From the NCBI GenBank assembly GCA_038244815.1, contig JBBRTB010000006.1, positions 1-64,000 of the forward strand: 64,000 nucleotides of DNA, written 5' to 3'. Position 1 is the stretch's first letter. Every line of letters starts with the position of its first letter. Source of the DNA: DASVHS01 sp038244815 (GTDB lineage: Bacteria > Acidobacteriota > Thermoanaerobaculia > Gp7-AA8). Below the pieces are notes generated by a model. That model ran no database searches. It saw nothing but the letters and a program-made list of their open reading frames with translations, and was not told the DNA's origin. Positions 1-7,087 of the stretch are shown here, one piece after another. The translations under genes were made by a program, and so were the position numbers.

Positions 1-378
1 AGGGGAGTTGTGACCATGACCGGTCTCCTTTCAATGAGATCCGATCACTGCCCCTTCGCCGGTCATTCCACATGGGCACCGATCCCTTCACAGGCCCACA
101 GGCGAACAGCATTCAAGGTCGCGAAGCGCGCCGCGTCAGCGCCGCCAACTCGGTCGCAGCACCGGACGCGAACGGCGCGCCGCTTTTCCGCCAGAGCGCC
201 TGGCGCGAGAAGTGCGGGAAGCGGCGGGAGCCGGGAAAGCGCCGGATATCGCCAAGCCGAACCACGCCGTTCTCACGCAGGCACAGTGAGTCGCGCGCCG
301 CGCGCGCGCGTGGATTGAAACCACCCACGGCACGCCCTTGTCGTAGCCCTGAATGTGGCACGCCGCGCTGCGGGCCTC
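1..378. other. No convincing gene; GC-rich edge region
   Basis: Several overlapping open frames exist on both strands, but none has a recognisable domain, a ribosome binding site or a plausible start, and the translations are arginine/alanine-rich as expected from chance frames in very GC-rich DNA. The only structured sequence I see is the CRISPR-like repeat at 290-321. Position 379 onward belongs to a long inverted repeat. Confidence 0.6.
290..321 (+). repeat. Orphan type I-C-like CRISPR repeat
   Basis: A 32-nt segment starts GTCGC, has a GC-only self-complementary middle and ends GTGGATTGAAAC, the diagnostic 3' tail of type I-C CRISPR repeats, which are also typically 32 nt. After a 37-nt gap, 359-390 ends GTGGAGTGTAAC, matching the tail at 10 of 12 positions and resembling a decayed terminal repeat (about half of all 32 positions match). 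No further copy lies one repeat-spacer unit upstream and no cas gene is in the window, so this is at most the relic or end of an array. Confidence 0.4.
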
Positions 379-540
379 GTGGAGTGTAACGGCAGAATCG
401 GGACCACCTGGCTTGGTCTCAACGTCGCGAGCTTCGTGGCGCCTCCTCAGAATAGTCCCCGCTATTCTTGCGTCGGCGCGCCTTGCTCGCGTCGCCGATC
501 CTCTGCGCCATCTGGTCCCGATTCTGCCGTTACACTCCAC
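379..540. repeat. Long inverted repeat, 28-bp perfect arms
   Basis: The 28 bases at 379-406 are the exact reverse complement of 513-540. Between them lies a shorter hairpin (AGAATAG pairing with CTATTCT near 450-470) and partial pairing around it, so the 162-bp unit could fold almost end to end. The right arm ends on the stop codon of the ferritin-like gene. It could be a terminator-like structure or a MITE-like element; I see no target-site duplication at the ends. Confidence 0.75.
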
Positions 541-992
541 TAGCCGCCGAAGCTCTTCAGCTCGCCCGGCTTCCGCAGCATCTTGTCGACCTCGAACGCG
601 TGCATCTCTTCCTGCGACACCATCGTGCGCGCGTACTCCTCGAGCCAGACGGACTTGCCTTCGACGAGCGCCAGCAGCTCCTTGTAGAGCTGGATGGCGG
701 CACGCTCGTTCTCCAGCGCTTCGCGCAGGATGTCGCCGACGTCGTGCTTGTGCGTCTCCAGCAGGTGGCCGATGCCCAGCGATGGGTGCTCGCCGAGCGA
801 GGTGACGATCTCGCCGGCCTGCTGGGCGTGCGCGATCGACTCGGTGGCCTGCCCGCGCAGCCACGAAACGATGGGAATGCGGTTGTAGCCCATGACCATG
901 AACGAGTAGTGCGTGTAGCGCACCACGCCCGCCAGCTCCATCTCCAGAATCCGGTTCAGGAGGTCGATCACCTTTTTCTTGTCGTAGTCCAT
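540..992 (-). CDS. Ferritin-like / bacterioferritin-type protein
   Basis: A 150-residue four-helix-bundle ferritin-like protein, probably binding a di-iron centre for iron storage or oxidant protection in the cytoplasm. Candidate metal ligands are E17/E19 in the first helix, E51 and H55 in the ESIAH segment, E94/E96 in ENER, and E128 with H131 in the EEMH motif, giving the paired E..ExxH pattern of the family. The methionine that binds haem in classical bacterioferritin is a serine here (S52), so haem binding is doubtful. The start codon lies 7 bp after a TAGAAT box, suggesting a leaderless transcript. It is divergent from the M48 protease gene, and its stop codon touches the arm of the 379-540 inverted repeat. 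Confidence 0.85.
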   Translation of the reverse strand: MDYDKKKVIDLLNRILEMELAGVVRYTHYSFMVMGYNRIPIVSWLRGQATESIAHAQQAGEIVTSLGEHPSLGIGHLLETHKHDVGDILREALENERAAIQLYKELLALVEGKSVWLEEYARTMVSQEEMHAFEVDKMLRKPGELKSFGG

Positions 993-1005
993 GCCAGCGA
1001 TTCTA
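993..1005 (-). promoter_or_regulatory. Leaderless promoter -10 box (ferritin-like gene)
   Basis: TAGAAT at 1005-1000 on the minus strand is followed by 7 bases and then the ATG of the ferritin-like gene, with no room for a Shine-Dalgarno site. Confidence 0.55.
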
Positions 1006-1015
1006 ATGCACGCTC

Positions 1016-2218
1016 GTGACTGCCGATCCGCGTCTCACCGTTCATGTAACCGAGGAGATGATCCGCCACAGCCGGATCCTGGACATCCTCTATTTCTCGG
1101 GCTTCCTCTACGGGATCGCCGAGCTGGTGCTGATCCTGGTGCTGGGGATCTCGACGCGGATGCGCGACGCGGCCGCGCGGCTCACCAGGCATCCGTACGC
1201 CGTGGCGATCGTGTACGTCGTGCTGTTCACGATTCTGACGGCCATCCTCGATTTCCCGCTGTCGTACTACGCCGGCTTTGTCGTCCCGCACCAGTTCCAT
1301 CTGACGCATCAGTCGTTCGGCGGCTGGATCGGCGACGAGGCCAAAGCGCTCGGCGTGGGGCTCGTGTTCAGCGTCGTCATCATCCCGCCGGCGCTGCTGC
1401 TGATCCGGCGCGCCAGACGCTGGTGGCTCGTGCTCTCGCTCGCCGCCATTCCGCTCACCATTCTCCTCGTGGTCATCGTGCCGGTCGTCGTCGATCCGCT
1501 CTTCAACAAGTTCGTGCCGCTCAGGGATCCGGTGCTCCGGCAGAAACTGCTCGACGAGGCCGCGCGCGCCGGCATCGAGGGCAGCCGCGTCTATCAGGTC
1601 GACAAATCGAAGCAGACCACCGAGATGAACGCCTACGTCACCGGGCTCGGTCCCACGAACCGGATCGTCATGTGGGACACCCTGCTGGCCAAGCTCGATC
1701 AGGACGAGATCCTGGCGGTGATGGGCCACGAGATGGGTCACTACGTTCTGCATCACCTCTGGGAAGGTGTCGCCGCCGCAATCCTCGGAACGTTCGTGAT
1801 TCTCTTTCTGGCGCAGCGGATCTACCAGTGGGGACTGGCGCGCTGGGGCGGCCGCTGGCGAGCCAGCGGCGCCGGCGATCCGGTCACGCTGCCATGGCTG
1901 CTCATCATCATCTCCACGATCTCGTTTCTCGGATCGCCGGTCGAGAACGGCATCTCGCGGTACATGGAGCACCAGGCGGACGTCTTCGGCCTCGAGCTCA
2001 CGCATCTCAACGTGCCGATGGCGACGGCGTTCGTGAAGTTCGCGGAAGACTCGAAGGTGAATCCGAACCCGTCCCCGTTCATCGAGTTCTGGCGCTACAG
2101 CCATCCGTCGCTGCAACACCGCATCGATTTCGTGCTGCACTACAAACCGTGGGAGCGACGTGTAGGTGCCGGCTTCAGCCGGCACGACGTCGCATCAAAA
2201 GACGGTTGTGCCGGCTGA
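1016..2218 (+). CDS. M48 family membrane metalloprotease (CAAX protease, Ste24-like)
   Basis: A 400-residue zinc endopeptidase of the Ste24/CAAX prenyl protease type. It has an N-terminal region with several membrane segments (roughly residues 25-45, 60-90, 105-160) and the catalytic motif HEMGH at 238-242, followed by a further hydrophobic stretch and a downstream MEHQAD motif that supplies the third zinc ligand. Family members cleave or quality-control membrane proteins. The GTG start at 1016 has no clear ribosome site; an ATG at about 1058 is an alternative. The last 20 or so residues, from about position 2158, are encoded by the palindromic repeat at 2159-2244 and are unlikely to belong to the ancestral protein; the stop codon lies inside that repeat. 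Confidence 0.88.
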   Translation: MTADPRLTVHVTEEMIRHSRILDILYFSGFLYGIAELVLILVLGISTRMRDAAARLTRHPYAVAIVYVVLFTILTAILDFPLSYYAGFVVPHQFHLTHQSFGGWIGDEAKALGVGLVFSVVIIPPALLLIRRARRWWLVLSLAAIPLTILLVVIVPVVVDPLFNKFVPLRDPVLRQKLLDEAARAGIEGSRVYQVDKSKQTTEMNAYVTGLGPTNRIVMWDTLLAKLDQDEILAVMGHEMGHYVLHHLWEGVAAAILGTFVILFLAQRIYQWGLARWGGRWRASGAGDPVTLPWLLIIISTISFLGSPVENGISRYMEHQADVFGLELTHLNVPMATAFVKFAEDSKVNPNPSPFIEFWRYSHPSLQHRIDFVLHYKPWERRVGAGFSRHDVASKDGCAG

Positions 2219-2244
2219 AGCCGGCACCTACACGCGCACACCTA
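2159..2244. repeat. Nested palindromic repeat element (REP-like)
   Basis: Two 27-bp arms, 2159-2185 and 2208-2234, are exact reverse complements, and each arm contains its own palindrome GTGCCGGCTTCAGCCGGCAC. A third partial copy (CACCTACAC) follows at about 2237. The element sits between two convergent genes and supplies both stop codons: TGA of the M48 gene at 2216-2218 and TAG of the cyclic-nucleotide-binding gene at 2244-2242. It may act as a bidirectional terminator. Confidence 0.85.
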
Positions 2245-2679
2245 CACGCGGCGGGCGGTGTCGCGGATCCGCTCGACCAGCAACTCGCACATGGCCACGG
2301 CGAACTTGGCCAGAAGTTGCGGCTCGAACGCCAGGGCCTCGGAGAGCACCTTCTTGTCCCAGGCCCGCACGGTGACCGTCTCCTCGCCCGCGCGCACCGA
2401 TACCGAGCGCGGCGAGTCGTCGATGAATGCCACTTCGCCGAGGACGTCGCCGGGCCCGACGGTGGCCACGACGGCCGGTTTGCCGTCGCGGACGGCCACG
2501 ATGTCGAGATGGCCGTCCTCGACGGCGAAGAGGGTGGAGTCGATCTCGCTGGCTCGGATCAGGTAGCCGCCTTCAGCGATGTGCTTCACCTCGGCGATCT
2601 TCTCGATGCGGCCGCGCTCGGCGTCGGTGAAGTAGCGAAAGAGCGGGTGGTCTGACTGCTGCGAAAAAAGTTTGTTCAT
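2242..2679 (-). CDS. Cyclic nucleotide-binding domain protein
   Basis: A 145-residue protein made almost entirely of one cyclic-nucleotide-binding (CAP-like) beta-barrel. The G-PGDVLGEVAFIDDSPRS stretch around residues 75-95 matches the phosphate-binding cassette region, although the pairing of E and R needed for cAMP/cGMP is only partly conventional. There is no DNA-binding helix-turn-helix, so it is probably a sensor or partner rather than a Crp-type regulator. A GAGG element five bases before the ATG supports the start. It lies 7 bp downstream of the V4R/DUF2378-like gene on the same strand, so they are likely co-transcribed. Its TAG stop is provided by the palindromic repeat. Confidence 0.8.
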   Translation of the reverse strand: MNKLFSQQSDHPLFRYFTDAERGRIEKIAEVKHIAEGGYLIRASEIDSTLFAVEDGHLDIVAVRDGKPAVVATVGPGDVLGEVAFIDDSPRSVSVRAGEETVTVRAWDKKVLSEALAFEPQLLAKFAVAMCELLVERIRDTARRV

Positions 2680-2686
2680 CCGATCC

Positions 2687-3256
2687 TCATCTCCATGTCA
2701 CTCGCCACTGGCAATCGGGCGCGCCCCTGGCGAAACACTGCGTCTCCTCGACGCGCAGGTCTGTGATGCTCGTCAACTCGGCGATGCGCTCGATCCATCC
2801 GGCCATCCTCGAACATCCCGACACTTCCGAGGGAAAGTCGATCAGCCGGATCCGGGCGCTGGTGGCCGTTTGATCCTCCACCAGCAACCGGCCGCGATTG
2901 TAGAGCGCGCCCCACATCTGGCCGGCCTTCGACAGCAGAGCGGACGGCGTCAGCACCACCGCGAAAAAACGATAGATGCCCTTGATGGCGTCGCCCGCCG
3001 CGGCACGTCCGGCCCGGCGTCCGAATTGTTCGACCGTTTCTCCTCTGGCCCGTGCCGCTTCCTCGGTGAGGCGGTTGAGCATGTGCACGGGGATCGTCTC
3101 CGTCGCCAGAATGGGCGATCGGAAACGTGCCGCGTACTCAGCAGGCAGAGCGGCGAAGGCAGTCTCGCGCTGTTCGGGCGAGAGATCCTCTTCGACGAAC
3201 TTCTGCAGACTCCGCACGGGTGATCCTTTGACAGTCACACTCTCATCGACAGGCAT
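2687..3256 (-). CDS. V4R / DUF2378-like small protein
   Basis: A protein of about 189 residues resembling the DUF2378 (TIGR02265) family known from myxobacteria and relatives. The ending, ETQCFARGAPDCQWRVTW, is like the terminal strand of V4R/haem-NO-binding-like domains. Function is unknown; these domains usually bind small ligands in signalling proteins. The ATG at 3256 has a GGAG six bases upstream; an in-frame TTG at 3280 would add 8 residues without a ribosome site. It is followed after 7 bp by the cyclic-nucleotide-binding gene, pointing to a two-gene signalling operon. It is divergent from transketolase. Confidence 0.6.
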   Translation of the reverse strand: MPVDESVTVKGSPVRSLQKFVEEDLSPEQRETAFAALPAEYAARFRSPILATETIPVHMLNRLTEEAARARGETVEQFGRRAGRAAAGDAIKGIYRFFAVVLTPSALLSKAGQMWGALYNRGRLLVEDQTATSARIRLIDFPSEVSGCSRMAGWIERIAELTSITDLRVEETQCFARGAPDCQWRVTWR

Positions 3257-3297
3257 TCGCCGCTCCGTGGCGCCGCGCAATGGAGGAGAATGCGCCG

Positions 3298-3305
3298 AGT
3301 ATAAT
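3298..3305. promoter_or_regulatory. Overlapping divergent -10 boxes
   Basis: A perfect TATAAT at 3300-3305 reads towards transketolase, and TATACT on the minus strand (3303-3298) reads towards the DUF2378-like gene. The two boxes share four bases, so transcription in the two directions may be mutually exclusive. Confidence 0.5.
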
Positions 3306-3332
3306 CCAGCGCTTTCGCGCGAGGGAGGTCAC

Positions 3333-5453
3333 ATGGACGATCAAACCGGCGCTGCCGTCGAAGGCGCGGCCGCAATTGCCGCCGCCGAGGAAAGCGACGA
3401 GCCGAAGAGGGGCGCGAAGGACAAGCTCGAAGAGCTCTGCGTCAACACGATCCGTTTTCTCTCCATCGACGGAGTGGAGAAAGCGAAGTCGGGCCATCCG
3501 GGATCGCCGATGGGCATGGCCGACATGGCCTTCGTGCTGTGGACCGATTTCCTGCGCCACGACCCCAAGGATCCGAAGTGGAAGGACCGTGACCGCTTCG
3601 TCCTCTCCGCCGGCCACGCCTCGATGCTGTTGTATTCACTCCTGCATCTCACCGGCTACTCCGACATGACCATGGAGCAGCTACAGAGTTTCCGCCAGTG
3701 GGGATCGAAGACGGCCGGCCATCCCGAATACGGTCACGCCTCGGGTATCGAAGTGACCACCGGCCCGCTCGGCCAGGGTTTCGCGAACGGCGTGGGCATG
3801 GGCATCGCCTCGATGATGATGCGGGCGCGCTTCAACACCGACGACGCCTTCAAGCCGGTCGACAACTACGTCTATGTGATCTGCTCGGACGGCGATCTGA
3901 TGGAAGGCATCAGCGCCGAGTCCGCGTCTCTGGCCGGCCACCTCGGTCTCGGCAATCTCATCTATCTGTATGACGACAACTACATCTCGCTCGACGGCGA
4001 GACCCGCCTGTCGTTTTCCGAGGATGTGAAGAAACGGTTCGAGGCGGTGCGCTGGCATGTGCAGTCGATCGACGGGCATGACCGCGCCGCCGTGCGCAAG
4101 GCCATCAAAAAGGCCCAGAAGGTGACCGACCGTCCTTCGCTCATCATGGCGCGCACGGTGATCGGGTGGGGGAGTCCGAGGTTTCACGGCACGTCACGTG
4201 CGCACGGGGAGCCGCTCGGCGCGGACGAAGTGAAAGCGACGAAGGCAGCGCTGGGCTGGCCGCAGGAACCGACGTTCTACATCTCCGATGAAGTGCGCGC
4301 GGAGTTCGCACGCAAAACGAAGAAGCTCGCTCGCGCGCACAAGAACTGGGAGAAAGGCTTCGCGGAATGGCGGGCCCGCAATCCGGAGCTGGCGGCGCAG
4401 TGGGATACGTACTGGCACCACAGGCTGCCGGAAGGATTCGAACTGCAGCTCGTCGAGGCGGCCAAGAGCGACAAACCGGCAGCCACGCGCGACCTCTCCA
4501 ATCAGGCCATCCAGAAGCTCGCCGCCATCGCGCCGTTTGTCGTCGGCGGTGCCGCCGATCTGTCGACGTCGACGAAGACGAACATCAAGGACGGCGGAAA
4601 CATCGTCCGCGCCAAAGAGAGGCCGGACCAGCCGCCGGCACTGGACGTCTTCAAGGGACGCAATCTGTACTTCGGCGTGCGCGAGCATTCCATGGGCGCG
4701 GAGCTCAATGGCATGACCCTTTATGGCTCGTGGCGCGTGTACGGATCGACGTTCCTGATCTTCTCCGACTACATGCGCCCGGCCATCCGGCTGGCGGCGC
4801 TGATGAACATCCCCACCATCTTCGCGTATACGCACGACTCCGTGTTCCTCGGCGAAGACGGTCCGACGCATCAATCGATCGAGCAGCTCTGGTCCCTTCG
4901 CCTCATCCCGAACATGACGTTGTGGCGGCCTGCCGACGGCGCGGAGAGCGCCATGGCGTGGGCGTGGGCGGCCAAGAACAACGCCGGTCCGCAGGTGCTC
5001 GTGTTCACGCGGCAGAAGCTCGACCTCATTCCGCGCAACGACGGTTTCGATCCGCACGTGATCTGGCGCGGCGCGTACGTGCTCGACAAGTACGCCGACG
5101 GTGACATCACCCTGATCGCCACCGGCTCCGAGGTGTCGCTGGCGATAAAGACCGCCGATCTGCTACGGGGCACGGGCATGAGCGCGCGCGTCGTTTCCGC
5201 GCCGTCCCTCGATCTGTTCGACCGCCAGGACCAGGCCTACCGGAATTCCGTGCTGCCCGATCGCAGCCGCGCGGTGGCGATCGAAGCAGGTCGATCGTCG
5301 GGCTGGTACAAGTACGTGAACCACGACGCGCTCGTGATCGGCATCGATCGCTTCGGCGCCTCCGCTCCCTACGAGCAGATCGCCGAGCACCTCGGATTCA
5401 CGCCGGGCAAGGTCGCGGAGCGGATCCGGGAGTGGAAGCGTCGTTGGTCGTGA
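3333..5453 (+). CDS. tkt: Transketolase
   Basis: A 706-residue thiamine-diphosphate enzyme that transfers two-carbon units between sugar phosphates in the pentose phosphate pathway, in the cytoplasm. The N-terminal domain shows the SGHPGSPMGMA substrate-site motif near residue 53 and the SDGDLMEG ThDP/magnesium motif near 185. The middle pyrimidine-binding domain contains the FGVREHSMG segment and the C-terminal domain is complete. The ATG at 3333 follows a strong GAGGGAGG ribosome site five bases upstream, so the longer upstream frame is not coding. The protein has about 30 extra alanine/glutamate-rich residues before the usual start of the fold (KLEELCVNTIRFLS). Confidence 0.95.
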   Translation: MDDQTGAAVEGAAAIAAAEESDEPKRGAKDKLEELCVNTIRFLSIDGVEKAKSGHPGSPMGMADMAFVLWTDFLRHDPKDPKWKDRDRFVLSAGHASMLLYSLLHLTGYSDMTMEQLQSFRQWGSKTAGHPEYGHASGIEVTTGPLGQGFANGVGMGIASMMMRARFNTDDAFKPVDNYVYVICSDGDLMEGISAESASLAGHLGLGNLIYLYDDNYISLDGETRLSFSEDVKKRFEAVRWHVQSIDGHDRAAVRKAIKKAQKVTDRPSLIMARTVIGWGSPRFHGTSRAHGEPLGADEVKATKAALGWPQEPTFYISDEVRAEFARKTKKLARAHKNWEKGFAEWRARNPELAAQWDTYWHHRLPEGFELQLVEAAKSDKPAATRDLSNQAIQKLAAIAPFVVGGAADLSTSTKTNIKDGGNIVRAKERPDQPPALDVFKGRNLYFGVREHSMGAELNGMTLYGSWRVYGSTFLIFSDYMRPAIRLAALMNIPTIFAYTHDSVFLGEDGPTHQSIEQLWSLRLIPNMTLWRPADGAESAMAWAWAAKNNAGPQVLVFTRQKLDLIPRNDGFDPHVIWRGAYVLDKYADGDITLIATGSEVSLAIKTADLLRGTGMSARVVSAPSLDLFDRQDQAYRNSVLPDRSRAVAIEAGRSSGWYKYVNHDALVIGIDRFGASAPYEQIAEHLGFTPGKVAERIREWKRRWS

Positions 5454-5465
5454 GGGATCGCGCAA

Positions 5466-5939
5466 TTGGCTCGAACGAAGCTCCCCACGGCAAAAGGCAT
5501 CAGCCGGATCGACGATCCCGGCGGCCATGGCGTGGGCTGGTACGCCCGCGTCAGGTTCAGGGGCAGGACGCATTCGAAGTACTTCGCGGACGCTTCTCAC
5601 CTGGGGACGCTCAAAGCGTTTGCGAAAGCCCTGGCCTGGCGGAATGAGAAGGAGCGCCAGGTCGGTAAACCGCGCACCGATCGCGTCGTCCCGGCCGGAC
5701 TGAAGCGAAAATCCAGCCGCGTCGCCGGCGTCTATCAGTCGAAGCAGAGTTACGTGGTGGCCTGGAGTCCGTCCCCGGGTGTGGTGCGGCGCGAGTTCGT
5801 CTCCATCACGATGTACGGGAGAGAGGAAGCCTTGCGCCGAGCCGTCGAGCTGCGCCAGCGCCGCGAGCGGACGATCTACGGCCGGGTCATCAGCGAAACC
5901 AGCACCGCGCCAGCGAAAGGGAAGCGGCGGAAGCGCTGA
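5466..5939 (+). CDS. AP2-like DNA-binding protein
   Basis: A basic 157-residue protein with two AP2/ERF-like segments: residues about 11-60 (GISRIDDPGGHGVGWYARVRF and on) and about 85-135 (VAGVYQSKQSYVVAW to AVELRQRRE). Both have the three-strand/helix pattern of AP2 domains, which in bacteria are usually attached to phage integrases or homing endonucleases. Here they stand alone, with a lysine/arginine-rich tail. The likely start is TTG at 5466, 12 bp after the transketolase stop. It may bind DNA or nucleic acid; the target is unknown. Confidence 0.6.
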   Translation: MARTKLPTAKGISRIDDPGGHGVGWYARVRFRGRTHSKYFADASHLGTLKAFAKALAWRNEKERQVGKPRTDRVVPAGLKRKSSRVAGVYQSKQSYVVAWSPSPGVVRREFVSITMYGREEALRRAVELRQRRERTIYGRVISETSTAPAKGKRRKR

Positions 5940-6001
5940 TCCCTCCTCAGAACAGCGGCTTACGCAGGAGCGGAACAATCATCTCGCGGCGGACTCTCAC
6001 G

Positions 6002-6014
6002 TAGAATCGCGGCC
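6002..6014 (+). promoter_or_regulatory. Leaderless promoter -10 box
   Basis: TAGAAT at 6002-6007 is followed by 7 bases and the ATG of the serine hydrolase gene, the same spacing as at the ferritin-like gene. Confidence 0.55.
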
Positions 6015-6944
6015 ATGCGATTCAGGCTCGCCGTCGCCCTCACGCTGCTCGCCGCCGCCGCGCACGCGGACTTTCACGAGTTCACGAACATGACGGCCGA
6101 CCCTTCCATCGAGACGAAGCTGCGCCGCGCCGCCGAGGCGTCGCTCAAGCAGTTTCCGCTGATGAAGGCGGATGACCTGGCCATCACGCTCGTCGATCTG
6201 ACCAATCCCCAGATCCCCGCGCGCGGCGACTATCACGGCGACACGCCGTTCTATCCGGCCTCCGTCATCAAGATCTTTTTCATGGCCGACACGTTTCTCA
6301 AGCACAAGTTCGACGTCCCGGACGTCCCGCGAGCCATGCGCGAGATGATCGGTGTCTCCGACAACGACGCCGCGGCCTACATCGTCGACATCCTGGCCGG
6401 TACCGAGCCGGGACCCGATCTCGAGGGCCGCGAGCTGGAGAGATTCATCAGCAAGCGCCGCTCGATCAACGACGACTTCACGCCTCTCGGCTACGACATC
6501 AGCGCCATGTCCAAGCCCTGGAGTTTCGGTCCGTACGGCCGCGACCGCCAGGTCCTCGGCCCGAACCTCGTCTACCGAAACCGGCTGACGTCGAACGCGA
6601 CGGCATCGCTCATCACCTGGATCGCGCGCGGGCACGCGCCGGAATCGGCACTGATGCTCAATTTTCTCTCTCGTCCCCTGGACCCGGCGCGCGGGGACGA
6701 GAACCAGGTGAAGGAATTCATCGGCGAGTCGCTTCCGCCCGGCGCGAAGGAGTGGTCGAAGGCGGGATGGACGAGCTCCGTGCGTCACGACGTCGCCTTC
6801 ATCGAGCTCGCCGGCGGCCGCAAGTTCGTGCTGGCGATCTTCACGCGCGGCCAGGCCGCCGACACGACCCTGATTCCAGCAATCGCGAGAAACGTGTGGA
6901 CGGAGATGGATGTGCCGGCCGTTTCAGGCGCGCCGAAGGATTGA
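6015..6944 (+). CDS. Secreted class A beta-lactamase-like serine hydrolase
   Basis: A 309-residue protein with an N-terminal signal peptide (about 18 residues ending AHA). It carries the three landmark motifs of the penicillin-binding/beta-lactamase fold: SVIK (S83, K86), SDN (S115-N117) and KAG (249-251, in place of KTG). I do not see the class A omega-loop glutamate motif, so it may be a peptidase or esterase of this fold rather than a true beta-lactamase. It is monocistronic; a heptamer-repeat hairpin follows one base after its stop. Confidence 0.8.
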   Translation: MRFRLAVALTLLAAAAHADFHEFTNMTADPSIETKLRRAAEASLKQFPLMKADDLAITLVDLTNPQIPARGDYHGDTPFYPASVIKIFFMADTFLKHKFDVPDVPRAMREMIGVSDNDAAAYIVDILAGTEPGPDLEGRELERFISKRRSINDDFTPLGYDISAMSKPWSFGPYGRDRQVLGPNLVYRNRLTSNATASLITWIARGHAPESALMLNFLSRPLDPARGDENQVKEFIGESLPPGAKEWSKAGWTSSVRHDVAFIELAGGRKFVLAIFTRGQAADTTLIPAIARNVWTEMDVPAVSGAPKD

Positions 6945-7031
6945 TCCTGGGTGCTGGGTGCTGGGTTGAAGAAGGGAGGGGGAAACCGAGGACCGAGGAC
7001 CGACGACAGACCAACCGAGCACCGAGCACCC
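6945..7031. repeat. Composite heptamer-repeat hairpin
   Basis: Left arm 6949-6968 consists of GGTGCTG heptamers and right arm 7012-7031 of CGAGCAC heptamers; 18 of 20 positions pair. The loop holds a purine-rich stretch and CGAGGAC heptamers. The same order of parts occurs at 26776-26910. It lies just upstream of the LacI-gene promoter and may terminate transcription of the hydrolase gene. Confidence 0.85.
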
Positions 7032-7032
7032 G

Positions 7033-7081
7033 TTGACACCCTGCCGACCCGGCAGTAGTCTCCGCGCTGTAAACGGTTACA
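7033..7081 (+). promoter_or_regulatory. Promoter and LacI-type operator of the sugar locus
   Basis: TTGACA at 7033-7038 lies 17 bp before TAGTCT at 7056-7061. A 14-bp palindrome, TGTAAACGGTTACA, at 7068-7081 covers the expected start of transcription and looks like a LacI/GalR-family operator. It sits 6 bp before the regulator's own ATG, so autoregulation is likely. A second possible -10 (TTACAT, 7077-7082) overlaps the operator. Confidence 0.6.
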
Positions 7082-7087
7082 TTCGGC

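Noticed and set aside
290..390. A functional CRISPR array
   Set aside because: Only one good repeat and one decayed copy are present, with no cas genes; reported only as an orphan repeat.
379..540. Rho-independent terminator of the ferritin-like gene
   Set aside because: The arms are far too long and the loop too large for a typical terminator, and no U-tract follows on the minus strand.
968..2185. Long minus-strand frame opposite the M48 protease gene
   Set aside because: It has no domain and mirrors a convincing plus-strand gene; long antisense frames are expected in GC-rich coding DNA. The same reasoning removes 23908-25869 and 55672-58134 on the minus strand.
2976..3332. In-frame upstream extension of transketolase
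   Set aside because: It overlaps the minus-strand DUF2378-like gene, and a strong ribosome site precedes the ATG at 3333.
6015..6944. True class A beta-lactamase (antibiotic resistance gene)
   Set aside because: The serine, SDN and KxG-type motifs are present but the omega-loop glutamate motif is not evident, so a resistance function is not supported.
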